Shown here: in pieces, positions 1 through 7,762 of the stretch
Position numbering within the stretch: position 1 is the stretch's first letter
Layout of the letters: each line of letters opens with the position of its first letter
NCBI GenBank assembly: GCA_947085035.1
Contig: CAMTUW010000010.1
Location: forward strand, 1-64,000
DNA from: CAMTUW01 sp947085035
Lineage (GTDB): Bacteria; Actinomycetota; Coriobacteriia; Anaerosomatales; PHET01
Length of the DNA: 64,000 nucleotides
Direction: 5' to 3'
Notes under the pieces: generated by a model
What the model saw: only the letters and a program-made list of their open reading frames with translations
Databases searched by the model: none
Told to the model about the DNA's origin: nothing
Translations under genes and position numbers: made by a program

Positions 1-1
1 A

Positions 2-77
2 TGGTGCCCCCAAGGGAATTCGAATCCCTGTTGCCGCCTTGAAAGGGCGGAGTCCTTGGCCACTAGACGATGGGGGC
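2..77 (-). tRNA. tRNA-Glu (UUC)
   Basis: A full cloverleaf reads on the minus strand. The 7-bp acceptor stem GCCCCCA/TGGGGGC is formed by 71-77 and 6-12. The anticodon stem CCGCC/GGCGG encloses the loop CTTTCAA, giving anticodon UUC. The T arm carries GGATTCGAATTCC, and the 3' CCA (2-4) is encoded. It lies 5 nt downstream of tRNA-Lys and is probably co-transcribed with it. Confidence 0.97.
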
Positions 78-82
78 ATATG

Positions 83-158
83 TGGTGGGCCGTGTAGGTT
101 TCGAACCTACGACCTTGGGATTAAAAGTCCCCTGCTCTACCAACTGAGCTAACGGCCC
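83..158 (-). tRNA. tRNA-Lys (UUU)
   Basis: A cloverleaf reads on the minus strand. The acceptor stem is GGGCCGT/ACGGCCC (152-158 with 87-93), and the anticodon stem GGGGA/TCCCA (one mismatch-tolerant pair) holds the loop CTTTTAA, giving anticodon UUU. The T-loop is TTCGAAA and the CCA end (83-85) is encoded. It is the first gene of a two-tRNA transcript. Confidence 0.97.
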
Positions 159-212
159 GGTCCGAACCTGCGGGCGTCGGCCCGGCTCCCCGCGGGGCGC
201 GGAGCAGACGAT

Positions 213-241
213 AGTCTAGCCGCCGACGCCCACGCGGTCAA
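213..241 (-). promoter_or_regulatory. promoter of the tRNA-Lys/tRNA-Glu transcript
   Basis: On the minus strand TTGACC (236-241) is separated by exactly 17 nt from TAGACT (213-218), a good housekeeping sigma -35/-10 pair. The predicted start lies near 206, about 48 nt before tRNA-Lys. A GC-rich palindrome (CCCCGCGGGG) sits in the leader. Confidence 0.75.
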
Positions 242-277
242 CGAGCGTGTTGCTTCCGCTTTGCGTACGATGTCACC

Positions 278-694
278 ATGAATGATTCCGTCACCCTCCG
301 CGGCCATCACTGGATCTGCCTTCACTTCTTCCGAGGTGAAGGCTACACAGGCGAATTCGTCGAGAACCTCGAGTCGGTCATTGCACGTCTCGCCGGTGAG
401 GACGCGCTCGTCGTCGAGGGTCCTGATGCGGTCTGCGCCGCGTGCTGCCATCTGGTCGACGGACTCTGCACAAGCGAAAGCTCCGGCGAGCAGGTCATTC
501 GCCGGATCGACGACCTCGCCGTGGAGCTGCTGGGGCTCACGCCCGGCGAGACGCGCCCGTTTCGCCCGTCGCGCGCACTCACCGCAGCCCTCCCGGTGTG
601 GCGCGAGAAAGCCTGTCGCGGGTGCACGTGGGAAGAACTCTGCGTCCCGCAGTTCCAGATCGGCCTCACATCATCGCCAAGGAGACCATCATGA
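278..694 (+). CDS. DUF1284 family cysteine-rich protein
   Basis: This 138-residue protein opens with LRGHHWICLHFFRGEGY, the N-terminal signature of the DUF1284 family, whose function is unknown. Eight cysteines (14, 53, 56, 57, 64, 113, 116, 122) are visible, with CAACC and CRGC groups that could bind metal or an Fe-S cluster; that role is inference. There is no Shine-Dalgarno sequence. A -10-like TACGAT (266-271) ends 6 nt before the ATG, so the message may be leaderless. The stop overlaps the start of the mscS-type gene (ATGA), so the two are probably translationally coupled. Confidence 0.88.
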   Translation: MNDSVTLRGHHWICLHFFRGEGYTGEFVENLESVIARLAGEDALVVEGPDAVCAACCHLVDGLCTSESSGEQVIRRIDDLAVELLGLTPGETRPFRPSRALTAALPVWREKACRGCTWEELCVPQFQIGLTSSPRRPS

Positions 695-1722
695 TCGCAC
701 CGTTCCTGACCACGTACGGCGACGCATTGCTCGCGTTGGCAAGCGCGACGCTTGTCGGCGTGATTGTTGACCTGCTGCTCCATCGCGGCCTGCACTCGCG
801 GTTCGTGCGTGCCGAATGGGCACCGGGAATCGCCTTGGCGAGCGCCCTGTACGGTCTCCCCTCCTTGTCGGGGGCGCTGATCGGAGCGTTTCTTGCCGAG
901 AAGCACCTGGTGATGCCCTTGGCATGGTCAACGATCGCGACCGATGCGTGGCAGGTCATCTTCGTCGCTACCGGAACCGCGTTCGCGGCCCGCGTGCTCG
1001 GGCGTCTCGTGGGCGTCTACACCGCACGCGAGGACTCACGCCTGCCCGCGAGCACCATCTTCGTGAACCTGACGCGTGGCACCGTCTGGGTGCTGGGTGG
1101 CCTGTCGATACTGGCCGCGCTCGGTGTCTCCATCACACCTCTCATCACGGCGCTGGGCATCGGTGGCCTGGCCGTGGGCCTGGCCTTGCAGCCGACTCTC
1201 GAGAACGTCATCAGCGGTGTGCAGGTGCTCGCATCTCGCCAGATCGAGCCAGGTGACTTCATCAGGCTCGAGACCGGCGAGGAGGGCACGGTGCTCGATG
1301 TCACGTGGCGAAACACGGCGATACAGAAGCCCAGCAACGAGATCGTCATCGTTCCGAACTCGGTGATGGGTCGCTCGCTCGTCACGAACTTCTCGTCGAT
1401 TGACAGCGAATACATCCTGACCGTGCCGCTCACGATCGACTATGGCAGCGATCTCGAACTCGTTGAGCGCATCGCTCTACTGACCGCGCGCGAAGTGGTC
1501 GCCGAAGTCGAAGGTTGCGTCACCGGCGCCGAACCGTCCGTGCGTTTCGCCGAGATCGCTTTGCCAACCGTCGTGGTCAACACCATGATTCGGGTCACGT
1601 CGTACCCCAACCGCATCGGGGTGCGGCACGAATACGTCAAGCGACTGCAGCGCAGACTCGCCGAGCAGGGCGTTCAGGCCCCGCCGGTCACGCTCGGGCG
1701 AAGAGACCCCGCGCGGTCGTAG
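691..1722 (+). CDS. MscS family mechanosensitive channel
   Basis: A 343-residue small-conductance mechanosensitive channel that would release solutes on hypo-osmotic shock. Several N-terminal membrane segments are followed by the glycine/alanine-rich pore helix (ITALGIGGLAVGLALQ) that marks the MscS family. Next come the beta domain (PGDFIRLETGEEGTV, VPNS) and a cytoplasmic alpha/beta domain with the usual SYPNR-type ending. The start is fixed by AAGGAG (679-684) and the ATGA overlap with the DUF1284 gene. Its 3' end overlaps the convergent pabB-pabC gene by 49 nt, so the two transcripts are antisense to each other there. Confidence 0.93.
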   Translation: MIAPFLTTYGDALLALASATLVGVIVDLLLHRGLHSRFVRAEWAPGIALASALYGLPSLSGALIGAFLAEKHLVMPLAWSTIATDAWQVIFVATGTAFAARVLGRLVGVYTAREDSRLPASTIFVNLTRGTVWVLGGLSILAALGVSITPLITALGIGGLAVGLALQPTLENVISGVQVLASRQIEPGDFIRLETGEEGTVLDVTWRNTAIQKPSNEIVIVPNSVMGRSLVTNFSSIDSEYILTVPLTIDYGSDLELVERIALLTAREVVAEVEGCVTGAEPSVRFAEIALPTVVVNTMIRVTSYPNRIGVRHEYVKRLQRRLAEQGVQAPPVTLGRRDPARS

Positions 1723-3521
1723 CGCGCGATGCGCTCGCCCACCGGTCCGCCTCGTCCGCGCGAGGGCACGAACCCGCCAACCGCGTTGCTGAGCCACACC
1801 TCGTCGGCGGCCTCCAGGTCGGCGAGCGTCAGACGGCATTCCCGTGCGCTGATGCCCGCGGCGCGCGCGACATCGAAGACCAGCTCGCGAGCGACGCCTG
1901 CTACCGCTGGCGGCGAGAGCGGCGTCAGCAGCCCACCATCGCGCACAAGCCACAGCGTCGCGGTCGAACCGTCGATGAGCACACCATCCGGCGTGTGCAG
2001 CACGGCCTGATCGGCGCCCGCGAGTCCGGCACGCGTATGTGCGCGATCCCAGAAACGCCGACTGGCGGGCTTGGCCGCGGCGGGCGGCAACGCCGACGCT
2101 GCCGCGACCTCGATCGCAGCGATGCGCGGACCATGCGCCACACAAAGCGATGAGGGCTCTGAGCTCAGGCCGACGCTCACAGAGCCATCCGCCGTGACGC
2201 TCACTCCCAGGCGCGCATACGGTGCAGCGGCCTCGGGCGACAACAGCAGCTCAGCGATCGCCTCACGAACGCGCGCGAGCACGCTGGGGCCAACGCCCCC
2301 GCTCGCTAGGCGCGCCAAGTGGCGATCGAGCAGCGAAACGCGTCCGGCAGCCACGCGCATCGTCTCGCGAAGAGCCACCGGCGCTGTCCCATCGCCCGTC
2401 ACGGGTGAGGCCTTCAGCAGCACCTCGAGATACTCGGCCGCAGAATCCGAGTCATAGGTGAGCCCGGCCCCCGTCCCCCAAAACGCTGAGCCGGATTCGC
2501 CCTGCTCGCCCTCGAGCGTGCGGATGAGCACCGAGGAGTCCATCTCGCCAGGCATCGCCACCAGCAGCGCGCCGCAGTACACCCCGCGCGCGGTCGCCTC
2601 GAGTCCGGCGATGATGCTCATCGCCGCCCGCTTCGGCGCACCCGTCACCGAGCCGCACGGGAACGTGGCCTCGAGCAGGTCAGCGAAGGTCGTCTCGGGG
2701 CGAAGCGTGCTTCGCACGGTCGATACGAGCTGGTGGCAGTACGGGGTGGCCACGACCTCGTAGAGCGGCTCCACGTGGACGCTGCCGGGCACGCTGTTCA
2801 CGCCCAGGTCGTTTCGCTCCATGTCGACCACCATCACGTGTTCGGCGCGCTCTTTGTGGCTCGCAAGCAGTTCGGCGGCGAGACGCTCATCCGCCTCAGG
2901 AGTCGACCCCCGGGGGCGCGTGCCCTTGATCGGCTCGATCTGCGCGAGCAGTGGTGCGTCGCTTCCCCGTCCGTCACGTCGCACCCGCAAGAACCGCTCG
3001 GGCGAGACGCTCGCGATCCACGGCGTCGCTCCCGGCAGCCCCGTGAACAGCGCCGCCATATCAGCGGCAGCGCGCGCTTCGAGCACCGCGAAGGCGGCGT
3101 CAGGACCGTCGACGGCAAGGGTTCCTCGCAAGCGGGTCGTCAGGTTCAACACGTAGACGTCTCCGGCCGCGATCCGCTCGCGGACTTCTTCGACGCCCGC
3201 CCGAAAAGCGCGTGGTGCGAGATCCCATGCGACCTCTGTCAGCAACGGGTCTGCAGGCGAAAGAGGCGCCGGGGGCAGCGCGGCGTCGGGCACGCCGACG
3301 CTCACCGCCGAGAAGCGCACGACCGTGCAGACGCCGTCGTAGGCCGCGAGCACTGCGGTCAGGCCGCTGCCGGAGCCCTCGAACTCGGCCTGCAGGGCGT
3401 GGCCTGCCTCGGACAGCGAGACGTCCGCGTCGATGCGAACGACGTCGTGCGCGACGAGGGCCCGGCCCCCGAACCACCCGCGCTCAGAGGCTGGCGACAG
3501 TACGAGACGACACGCGCTCAT
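1674..3521 (-). CDS. pabB: aminodeoxychorismate synthase component I fused to a PabC-like (class IV PLP) domain
   Basis: A 615-residue fusion for p-aminobenzoate, and so folate, synthesis. The N-terminal ~370 residues are the chorismate-binding domain (PIKGTRPRG, HVMVVDMERNDLG, FPCGSVTGAPK), which makes 4-amino-4-deoxychorismate. The C-terminal ~240 residues resemble aminodeoxychorismate lyase (GADQAVLHTPDG, GSTATLWLV, ADEVWLSNAVGG). In the lyase family the PLP-binding lysine sits in a K-x-x-D/N-R motif; here the matching stretch is RRFWDR, with Arg489 in the lysine position. The lyase half may therefore be inactive or altered. The start MSACRL is chosen because it lies 7 nt after the purH stop; no strong ribosome site is visible. 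pabA is not in the window. Confidence 0.88.
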   Translation of the reverse strand: MSACRLVLSPASERGWFGGRALVAHDVVRIDADVSLSEAGHALQAEFEGSGSGLTAVLAAYDGVCTVVRFSAVSVGVPDAALPPAPLSPADPLLTEVAWDLAPRAFRAGVEEVRERIAAGDVYVLNLTTRLRGTLAVDGPDAAFAVLEARAAADMAALFTGLPGATPWIASVSPERFLRVRRDGRGSDAPLLAQIEPIKGTRPRGSTPEADERLAAELLASHKERAEHVMVVDMERNDLGVNSVPGSVHVEPLYEVVATPYCHQLVSTVRSTLRPETTFADLLEATFPCGSVTGAPKRAAMSIIAGLEATARGVYCGALLVAMPGEMDSSVLIRTLEGEQGESGSAFWGTGAGLTYDSDSAAEYLEVLLKASPVTGDGTAPVALRETMRVAAGRVSLLDRHLARLASGGVGPSVLARVREAIAELLLSPEAAAPYARLGVSVTADGSVSVGLSSEPSSLCVAHGPRIAAIEVAAASALPPAAAKPASRRFWDRAHTRAGLAGADQAVLHTPDGVLIDGSTATLWLVRDGGLLTPLSPPAVAGVARELVFDVARAAGISARECRLTLADLEAADEVWLSNAVGGFVPSRGRGGPVGERIARYDRAGSLRPSVTGGA

Positions 3522-3528
3522 GCCAGAC

Positions 3529-5091
3529 TCAGTGCCGGAAGTGACGGTGACCGGTGAAGACCATCGCGATGCCACGTTCGTCGGCCATGGCGATGACCTC
3601 TTCGTCGCGCACCGAGCCGCCTGGCTGGATGACTGCGGTCACTCCTGCGTCGGCGACGACCTCGAGCGAGTCCGCGAACGGCATGAACGCGTCGCTTGCC
3701 GCCACCGCGCCGCGGGCCTTCTCGCCGGCCTGCGCCACAGCGATGCGCGCCGAGTTCACGCGATTCATCTGCCCGGCTCCCACGCCAACGCTCACGAAGT
3801 CGCGAGCGAGAAGGATCGCGTTGCTCTTCACGCTCTTGGCCACGCGCCACGCGAACAACAGCTGCTCGAGTTCTTCGGCGGTCGGCTGACGCTTCGTGGG
3901 CACCGTGAACGTCGAGGGCTCCTCGACGATCGCGTCGCTCTCCTGGATCAGCATGCCGCCTTCGACCGCGCGGCTCTCGTAGTGACCGCCCACGGCGCGC
4001 ACCCCACCCGTCTTCAGCACCCGGATATTCGGCTTGCTCGCGAGGAGCTCGAGCGCGGCCTGCTCATAATCCGGCGCGATGATGGCCTCCACGAACTGAC
4101 CGTTCGCGTAGATGGCCTCGATGAGCGCGGCTGGGACGGTGCGGTTGAACGCCATGACGCCGCCGAACGCGCTGATCGGGTCGGCGTCGTGTGCGCGCCG
4201 ATACGCGGCGACGATGTCATCGCCGATCGCGGTGCCGCACGGGTTGGTGTGCTTGACGATCACGACCGCCGACTGCTCGGTGAACTCACGCACCGCCGTC
4301 CAGCAGGCGTCGGTATCGAGGATGTTGTTGTAGCTGAGCTCCTTGCCCTGGAGCTGTTCGGCACGTGCGAGCGTGTTCTCCTTCGCGTCGACGAAGCGGT
4401 AGAACGCCGCGCCTTGGTGGGGGTTCTCGCCGTAGCGCAGGTTCTGGACTTTCTCGAGACGAAAACGAGCCTCGTTCGGGAAGGCGGTCGCGCGGTAGTC
4501 GGACAGGTACATCCAGATCGCGCTGTCATACGCGCTCGTGGTGCGAAAGACCTCGGTCGCGAAGGCGCGGCGGGTCTCAAGCGTGGTCGCCCCGCCGTTC
4601 GCGCGCATCTCGGCGAGCACGGAGTCGTAACACGCCGGGTCGGTCACCACGGTCACGCTCGCGAAGTTCTTCGCGGCGCTGCGCAACATCGAGGGCCCGC
4701 CGATGTCGATGTTCTCGATGGCGTCTTCCTCGGTCACGCCGGGCTTGGCGATGGTCGCCTCGAAGGCGTAGAGGTTCACGCACACGAGATCGATCATCCC
4801 GATGCCGTGCTCATCAGCGGCCGCCATGTGCGCGGGCACGTCGCGCCTTGCGAGAAGCCCTCCGTGCACGCGCGGGTGCAGCGTCTTGACGCGACCGTCC
4901 ATCATCTCGGGAAAGCCGGTCAGGTCATCGATCGGGCGCACGGGGACACCGGCGTCGGCAAGCGTCTTGGCAGTACCTCCGGTCGAGACGATCTCGACGC
5001 CGAACTCGGTCGACAGCGCGCGGCAGAACTCGACGACTCCGGACTTGTCGGTGACCGAAACGAGTGCCCGACGGATAGGCGTGTCGTTCAT
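3529..5091 (-). CDS. purH: bifunctional AICAR formyltransferase/IMP cyclohydrolase
   Basis: A 520-residue enzyme for the last two steps of IMP synthesis. The N-terminal MGS-like cyclohydrolase domain carries SVTDKSGV (12-19), STGGTAKTL (36-44) and MDGRVKTLHP (64-73). The transformylase domain carries RYGENPHQ (219-226) and KHTNPCG (280-286). The reading frame is open further upstream, but MNDTPIRR follows AGAGGGGG at good spacing, has the family N-terminus and gives the family length. It precedes pabB by 7 nt. The other purine genes (purN, purM, purF) lie upstream on the same strand, interrupted by two non-purine genes. Confidence 0.96.
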   Translation of the reverse strand: MNDTPIRRALVSVTDKSGVVEFCRALSTEFGVEIVSTGGTAKTLADAGVPVRPIDDLTGFPEMMDGRVKTLHPRVHGGLLARRDVPAHMAAADEHGIGMIDLVCVNLYAFEATIAKPGVTEEDAIENIDIGGPSMLRSAAKNFASVTVVTDPACYDSVLAEMRANGGATTLETRRAFATEVFRTTSAYDSAIWMYLSDYRATAFPNEARFRLEKVQNLRYGENPHQGAAFYRFVDAKENTLARAEQLQGKELSYNNILDTDACWTAVREFTEQSAVVIVKHTNPCGTAIGDDIVAAYRRAHDADPISAFGGVMAFNRTVPAALIEAIYANGQFVEAIIAPDYEQAALELLASKPNIRVLKTGGVRAVGGHYESRAVEGGMLIQESDAIVEEPSTFTVPTKRQPTAEELEQLLFAWRVAKSVKSNAILLARDFVSVGVGAGQMNRVNSARIAVAQAGEKARGAVAASDAFMPFADSLEVVADAGVTAVIQPGGSVRDEEVIAMADERGIAMVFTGHRHFRH

Positions 5092-5170
5092 GGGCGTGAT
5101 CCCCCTCTTGAGACGAGATGTGCCGAACTGCGGAAGTGCGCACATTGTAGCCTGTGCGGCCGAAGAGGAA

Positions 5171-5205
5171 ACAGGCCGACCCCGCGATACGCGGGACCGG
5201 CCTGT
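5171..5205 (-). terminator. intrinsic terminator after the binding-protein gene
   Basis: An 8-bp outer stem ACAGGCCG/CGGCCTGT encloses an inner CCCGC/GCGGG stem, and on the minus strand it is followed by a pyrimidine run (TTCCTCTT). It lies between the binding-protein gene and purH and would end the upstream transcript, implying that purH has its own start. Confidence 0.65.
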
Positions 5206-5231
5206 CAGAAACATCCGATGTCGCTTCTGCG

Positions 5232-6389
5232 TTACTCGGTGATCTGCTTCCACGCGCCCGCTTCGACCTTGTAGGCCGAGATGATCTGCTGTTTGTTGTC
5301 GCCGTTCTCGTCGAACGACACCACTCCGGTGACACCTTCGATCGAGCCCGCGCGAATCGCCATCATGACTGCCGTCCGGTCGTTACCCGCACCGATGACC
5401 GCGTTGATGATCGTCCATGCGGCGTCGTAGGCGTAGCTGTCGTAGGCCTCGGGGGCCGCGCCGTACTTCTCCTGGTACTTGGCCGCGAACTCAACGCCCT
5501 TGGGCTGCTGCTCGAGCGGCAGACCGAGCGACGTGGCGATGTCACCTTCTGCGTTCGTGCCCCCGGCGATCTTCATGTACTCGGGGGTGTAGAGCATGTC
5601 GCCACCCATGACCGGCACCTTCAGGCCGGACTCCTTCATCTGCTTGGTGAGCAAGGCGCCCTCGGTGTGTGCGCCCGCGTAGTAGACCGCGGATGACTTG
5701 GCCCTCTTGAGTTTGGTCACGAGTGCCGAGAAGTCGACCTCTTTGGCCTGGATGCGATCCTCGGCGACCACGGTTCCGCCTGCGGCGGTAAACGCCTTCT
5801 TGAACTCGGCTGCCAGGCCCTGGCCGTAGGGAGTGCCGTCGTCGACGACTGCGACCTTGTCAAAGCCCAGCCTCATCGCCAGCGCTCCGGCGTAGCCGCC
5901 CTGTGCGTCATCCTTCGCGACGATGCGGTTGACGTTCTGAAGTCCGGTGGCCGTCAACGCCGGATTCGACGAGACGGTCACCATGGCCAGAGACGCATCC
6001 TCGTAGACCGGAGCCGCCGGGATCGAACAGCCCGAGTTGAAGTGACCAACGACTCCCACCACGCCGGAGTCACCTGCGAGCACGGTGGCCACGTTGACCG
6101 CCTGCTTTGGATCACCGGCATCGTCTTGCGCGTTCAAGACGAACGTGTACCCGGCGTCCTTGACTTCCTGAGAGGCGTTCGCCTCATCGATGGCGATCTG
6201 GACGGCACGCTTCATGCCCTCGCCGTACAGCGCGTTGTCACCGGTCAACGGCGCGGCGAATCCGATCTTGACCTCTGTCGACGTCGGAGTCGACGTCTTG
6301 TCCTCGGTCGGCTCCGAGCAACCCACGAGCCCAGCCGAGAGCGCCGTGACGAGCGCGAACGCGAGTGCCGTGCGTACGTGACGCTTCAT
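5232..6389 (-). CDS. ABC transporter substrate-binding lipoprotein, branched-chain amino acid (LivJ) type
   Basis: A 385-residue Leu/Ile/Val-type periplasmic-binding protein. It has a lipoprotein signal peptide ending LSAGLVGC and a Thr/Ser-rich linker. The type I binding fold follows with family signatures IGFAAPLTGDNALYG, AIDEANAS, GVVGHFNSG, and DGTPYGQGLA before the second lobe. It should capture a small amphipathic ligand outside the membrane for an ABC importer. No permease or ATPase genes accompany it, so it is an orphan here. The start MKRHVRT follows GGAAGGAGCGGGT. A strong promoter-like element and a leader hairpin lie upstream and a terminator downstream, so it is probably monocistronic. 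Confidence 0.9.
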   Translation of the reverse strand: MKRHVRTALAFALVTALSAGLVGCSEPTEDKTSTPTSTEVKIGFAAPLTGDNALYGEGMKRAVQIAIDEANASQEVKDAGYTFVLNAQDDAGDPKQAVNVATVLAGDSGVVGVVGHFNSGCSIPAAPVYEDASLAMVTVSSNPALTATGLQNVNRIVAKDDAQGGYAGALAMRLGFDKVAVVDDGTPYGQGLAAEFKKAFTAAGGTVVAEDRIQAKEVDFSALVTKLKRAKSSAVYYAGAHTEGALLTKQMKESGLKVPVMGGDMLYTPEYMKIAGGTNAEGDIATSLGLPLEQQPKGVEFAAKYQEKYGAAPEAYDSYAYDAAWTIINAVIGAGNDRTAVMMAIRAGSIEGVTGVVSFDENGDNKQQIISAYKVEAGAWKQITE

Positions 6390-6417
6390 ACCCGCTCCTT
6401 CCCTTACCAAGAGTCCC

Positions 6418-6454
6418 CGCCACCAGCAGGTGGCGCACAATGAGTGAATATAGC
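6418..6454 (-). promoter_or_regulatory. extended -10 promoter and leader hairpin of the binding-protein gene
   Basis: On the minus strand TGCTATATT forms an extended -10 (TATATT at 6447-6452). No clear -35 is visible. The predicted leader holds a perfect 7-bp hairpin, CGCCACC/GGTGGCG with a 4-nt loop (6418-6435), just upstream of the ribosome site. Confidence 0.5.
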
Positions 6455-6512
6455 AGGGGGTGACGTGCGACGGGAACAACCGACGAGTGATGCGCGATCG
6501 CGCCTGACCGCA

Positions 6513-7064
6513 TCAGACGCCGACACGCACGCTGGTGCGGCGACGATAGAACCGCCACCACGCCCAGACGAACAGCACCAACACGGTCACGGTGAGCACC
6601 GGCATGAATATCGCCACAGCGGTCGTCGCGATCACAACGACGTCCTCGAGAACGCTCACGACCGGGGCGCCCACACCGCCGCTCGCAGCGTTGACGACCG
6701 GCCGCGCCGTCGCCTTGGCGGCATGCACCCCTCCGGCGAGCACCACGCCGAGTACGACCATCACGACCGGGTAGTTCTCGCCAACCTGACCACTCGCGGC
6801 CACCGCCAGCACCGCGCCCGCTGCCGGACGCACCACCGTCTGCATCGCATCGTTGATGTGATCGACCAGTGGGATCTTGTCGACGAACAGCTCGACCAGC
6901 AGCAGCACACTCACGAGCGCGATGACCCACCACTGACCGATACCGCTCCACGGAGCCCCGAGCTGAAGCACGCCGAAACGCTGTGCCAGAGCGAGGCCGA
7001 GAAGCGGGATGTAGGCGTTGAGCCCTGCGGGAAACGCGAGCCCAAGAGCGGTCAGAACGTCCAC
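6513..7064 (-). CDS. DUF4126 family membrane protein
   Basis: A 183-residue integral membrane protein. It has an N-terminal LGLAFPAGLNAYIPLLGL signature typical of DUF4126, several hydrophobic helices and a C-terminal arginine-rich tail (YRRRTSVR). Function is unknown. A GTG start is supported by AAGGGGGCGAC. It begins 19 nt after the purN stop and is probably the last gene of the purF-purM-purN transcript, though no purine role is known for the family. Confidence 0.8.
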   Translation of the reverse strand: MDVLTALGLAFPAGLNAYIPLLGLALAQRFGVLQLGAPWSGIGQWWVIALVSVLLLVELFVDKIPLVDHINDAMQTVVRPAAGAVLAVAASGQVGENYPVVMVVLGVVLAGGVHAAKATARPVVNAASGGVGAPVVSVLEDVVVIATTAVAIFMPVLTVTVLVLFVWAWWRFYRRRTSVRVGV

Positions 7065-7083
7065 GTCGCCCCCTTCGAACGCC

Positions 7084-7710
7084 TCACAGTGGCGGCGCGA
7101 TTCGGACTCGACGGCCCTCGACGCTCACGCGGCCCTCGGCGATCAGCTGCAGTGCGGCCGGGTAGAGCCGGTGCTCGACCTCGTGCATCTTCGCCTCCAG
7201 CGACGCGAGCGTGTCATCTTCTGCAACCCGAACGGACTCTTGGGCGATGATCGGGCCCTCGTCGAAGACCTCGTTCGCGAAATGTACGGTCACCCCCGTG
7301 ACTTTCACGCCGTATTCGAAGGCGTCACGGATTCCGTTCGCGCCAACGAAGCCCGGCAGAAGGGCCGGATGGATGTTCACCACCGCGTTCGGGTAAGCGT
7401 CGAGCACCTCTTTGCCAAGCAGGCGCATGTAGCCGGCCATGACCACGAGGTCGACGCCGCGCGACTGGAACTCGTCGAGCAGCCGAGCATTGTAGGCTGA
7501 GCCTGAGTCGAACGCTCCTCGATCGACGTGCATCGCGTCGATACCGTGGCGGCGAGCCCGCTCAAGCCCGGCTGCTGCCTCGTGACTCGAGATCACCACC
7601 GCGATTCTCGCATCAAGCGCGCCTGATTCGCTCGCGTCGATGATCGCCTGCAGATTGGTGCCGGAGCCTGATATGAGCACGCCCAAGCGAAGTTGGTCTT
7701 GAGTCGTCAC
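7084..7710 (-). CDS. purN: phosphoribosylglycinamide formyltransferase
   Basis: A 208-residue GAR transformylase that transfers a formyl group from 10-formyl-THF to GAR. It shows the N-terminal phosphate loop SGSGTNLQ (14-21), the catalytic trio Asn112-His114 (NIHPALLPGF) and Asp150 (FDEGPI), and MAGYMRLL. An open frame extends upstream, but GTG at 7710 (VTTQDQLRLG) follows GGAGGGG and gives the normal length. It lies about 50 nt behind purM in the same transcript. Confidence 0.95.
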   Translation of the reverse strand: MTTQDQLRLGVLISGSGTNLQAIIDASESGALDARIAVVISSHEAAAGLERARRHGIDAMHVDRGAFDSGSAYNARLLDEFQSRGVDLVVMAGYMRLLGKEVLDAYPNAVVNIHPALLPGFVGANGIRDAFEYGVKVTGVTVHFANEVFDEGPIIAQESVRVAEDDTLASLEAKMHEVEHRLYPAALQLIAEGRVSVEGRRVRIAPPL

Positions 7711-7762
7711 CGTGTCGTCACCCCTCCGGCCGCCCTTCTGTTCTGTTCCCGGTGCAGCTTGA

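Noticed and set aside
3433..5274. A 613-codon open frame antisense to purH and the start of pabB
   Set aside because: It is a shadow of a high-GC gene on the other strand: arginine/histidine/valine-rich, no ribosome site, no family pattern, and purH is certain.
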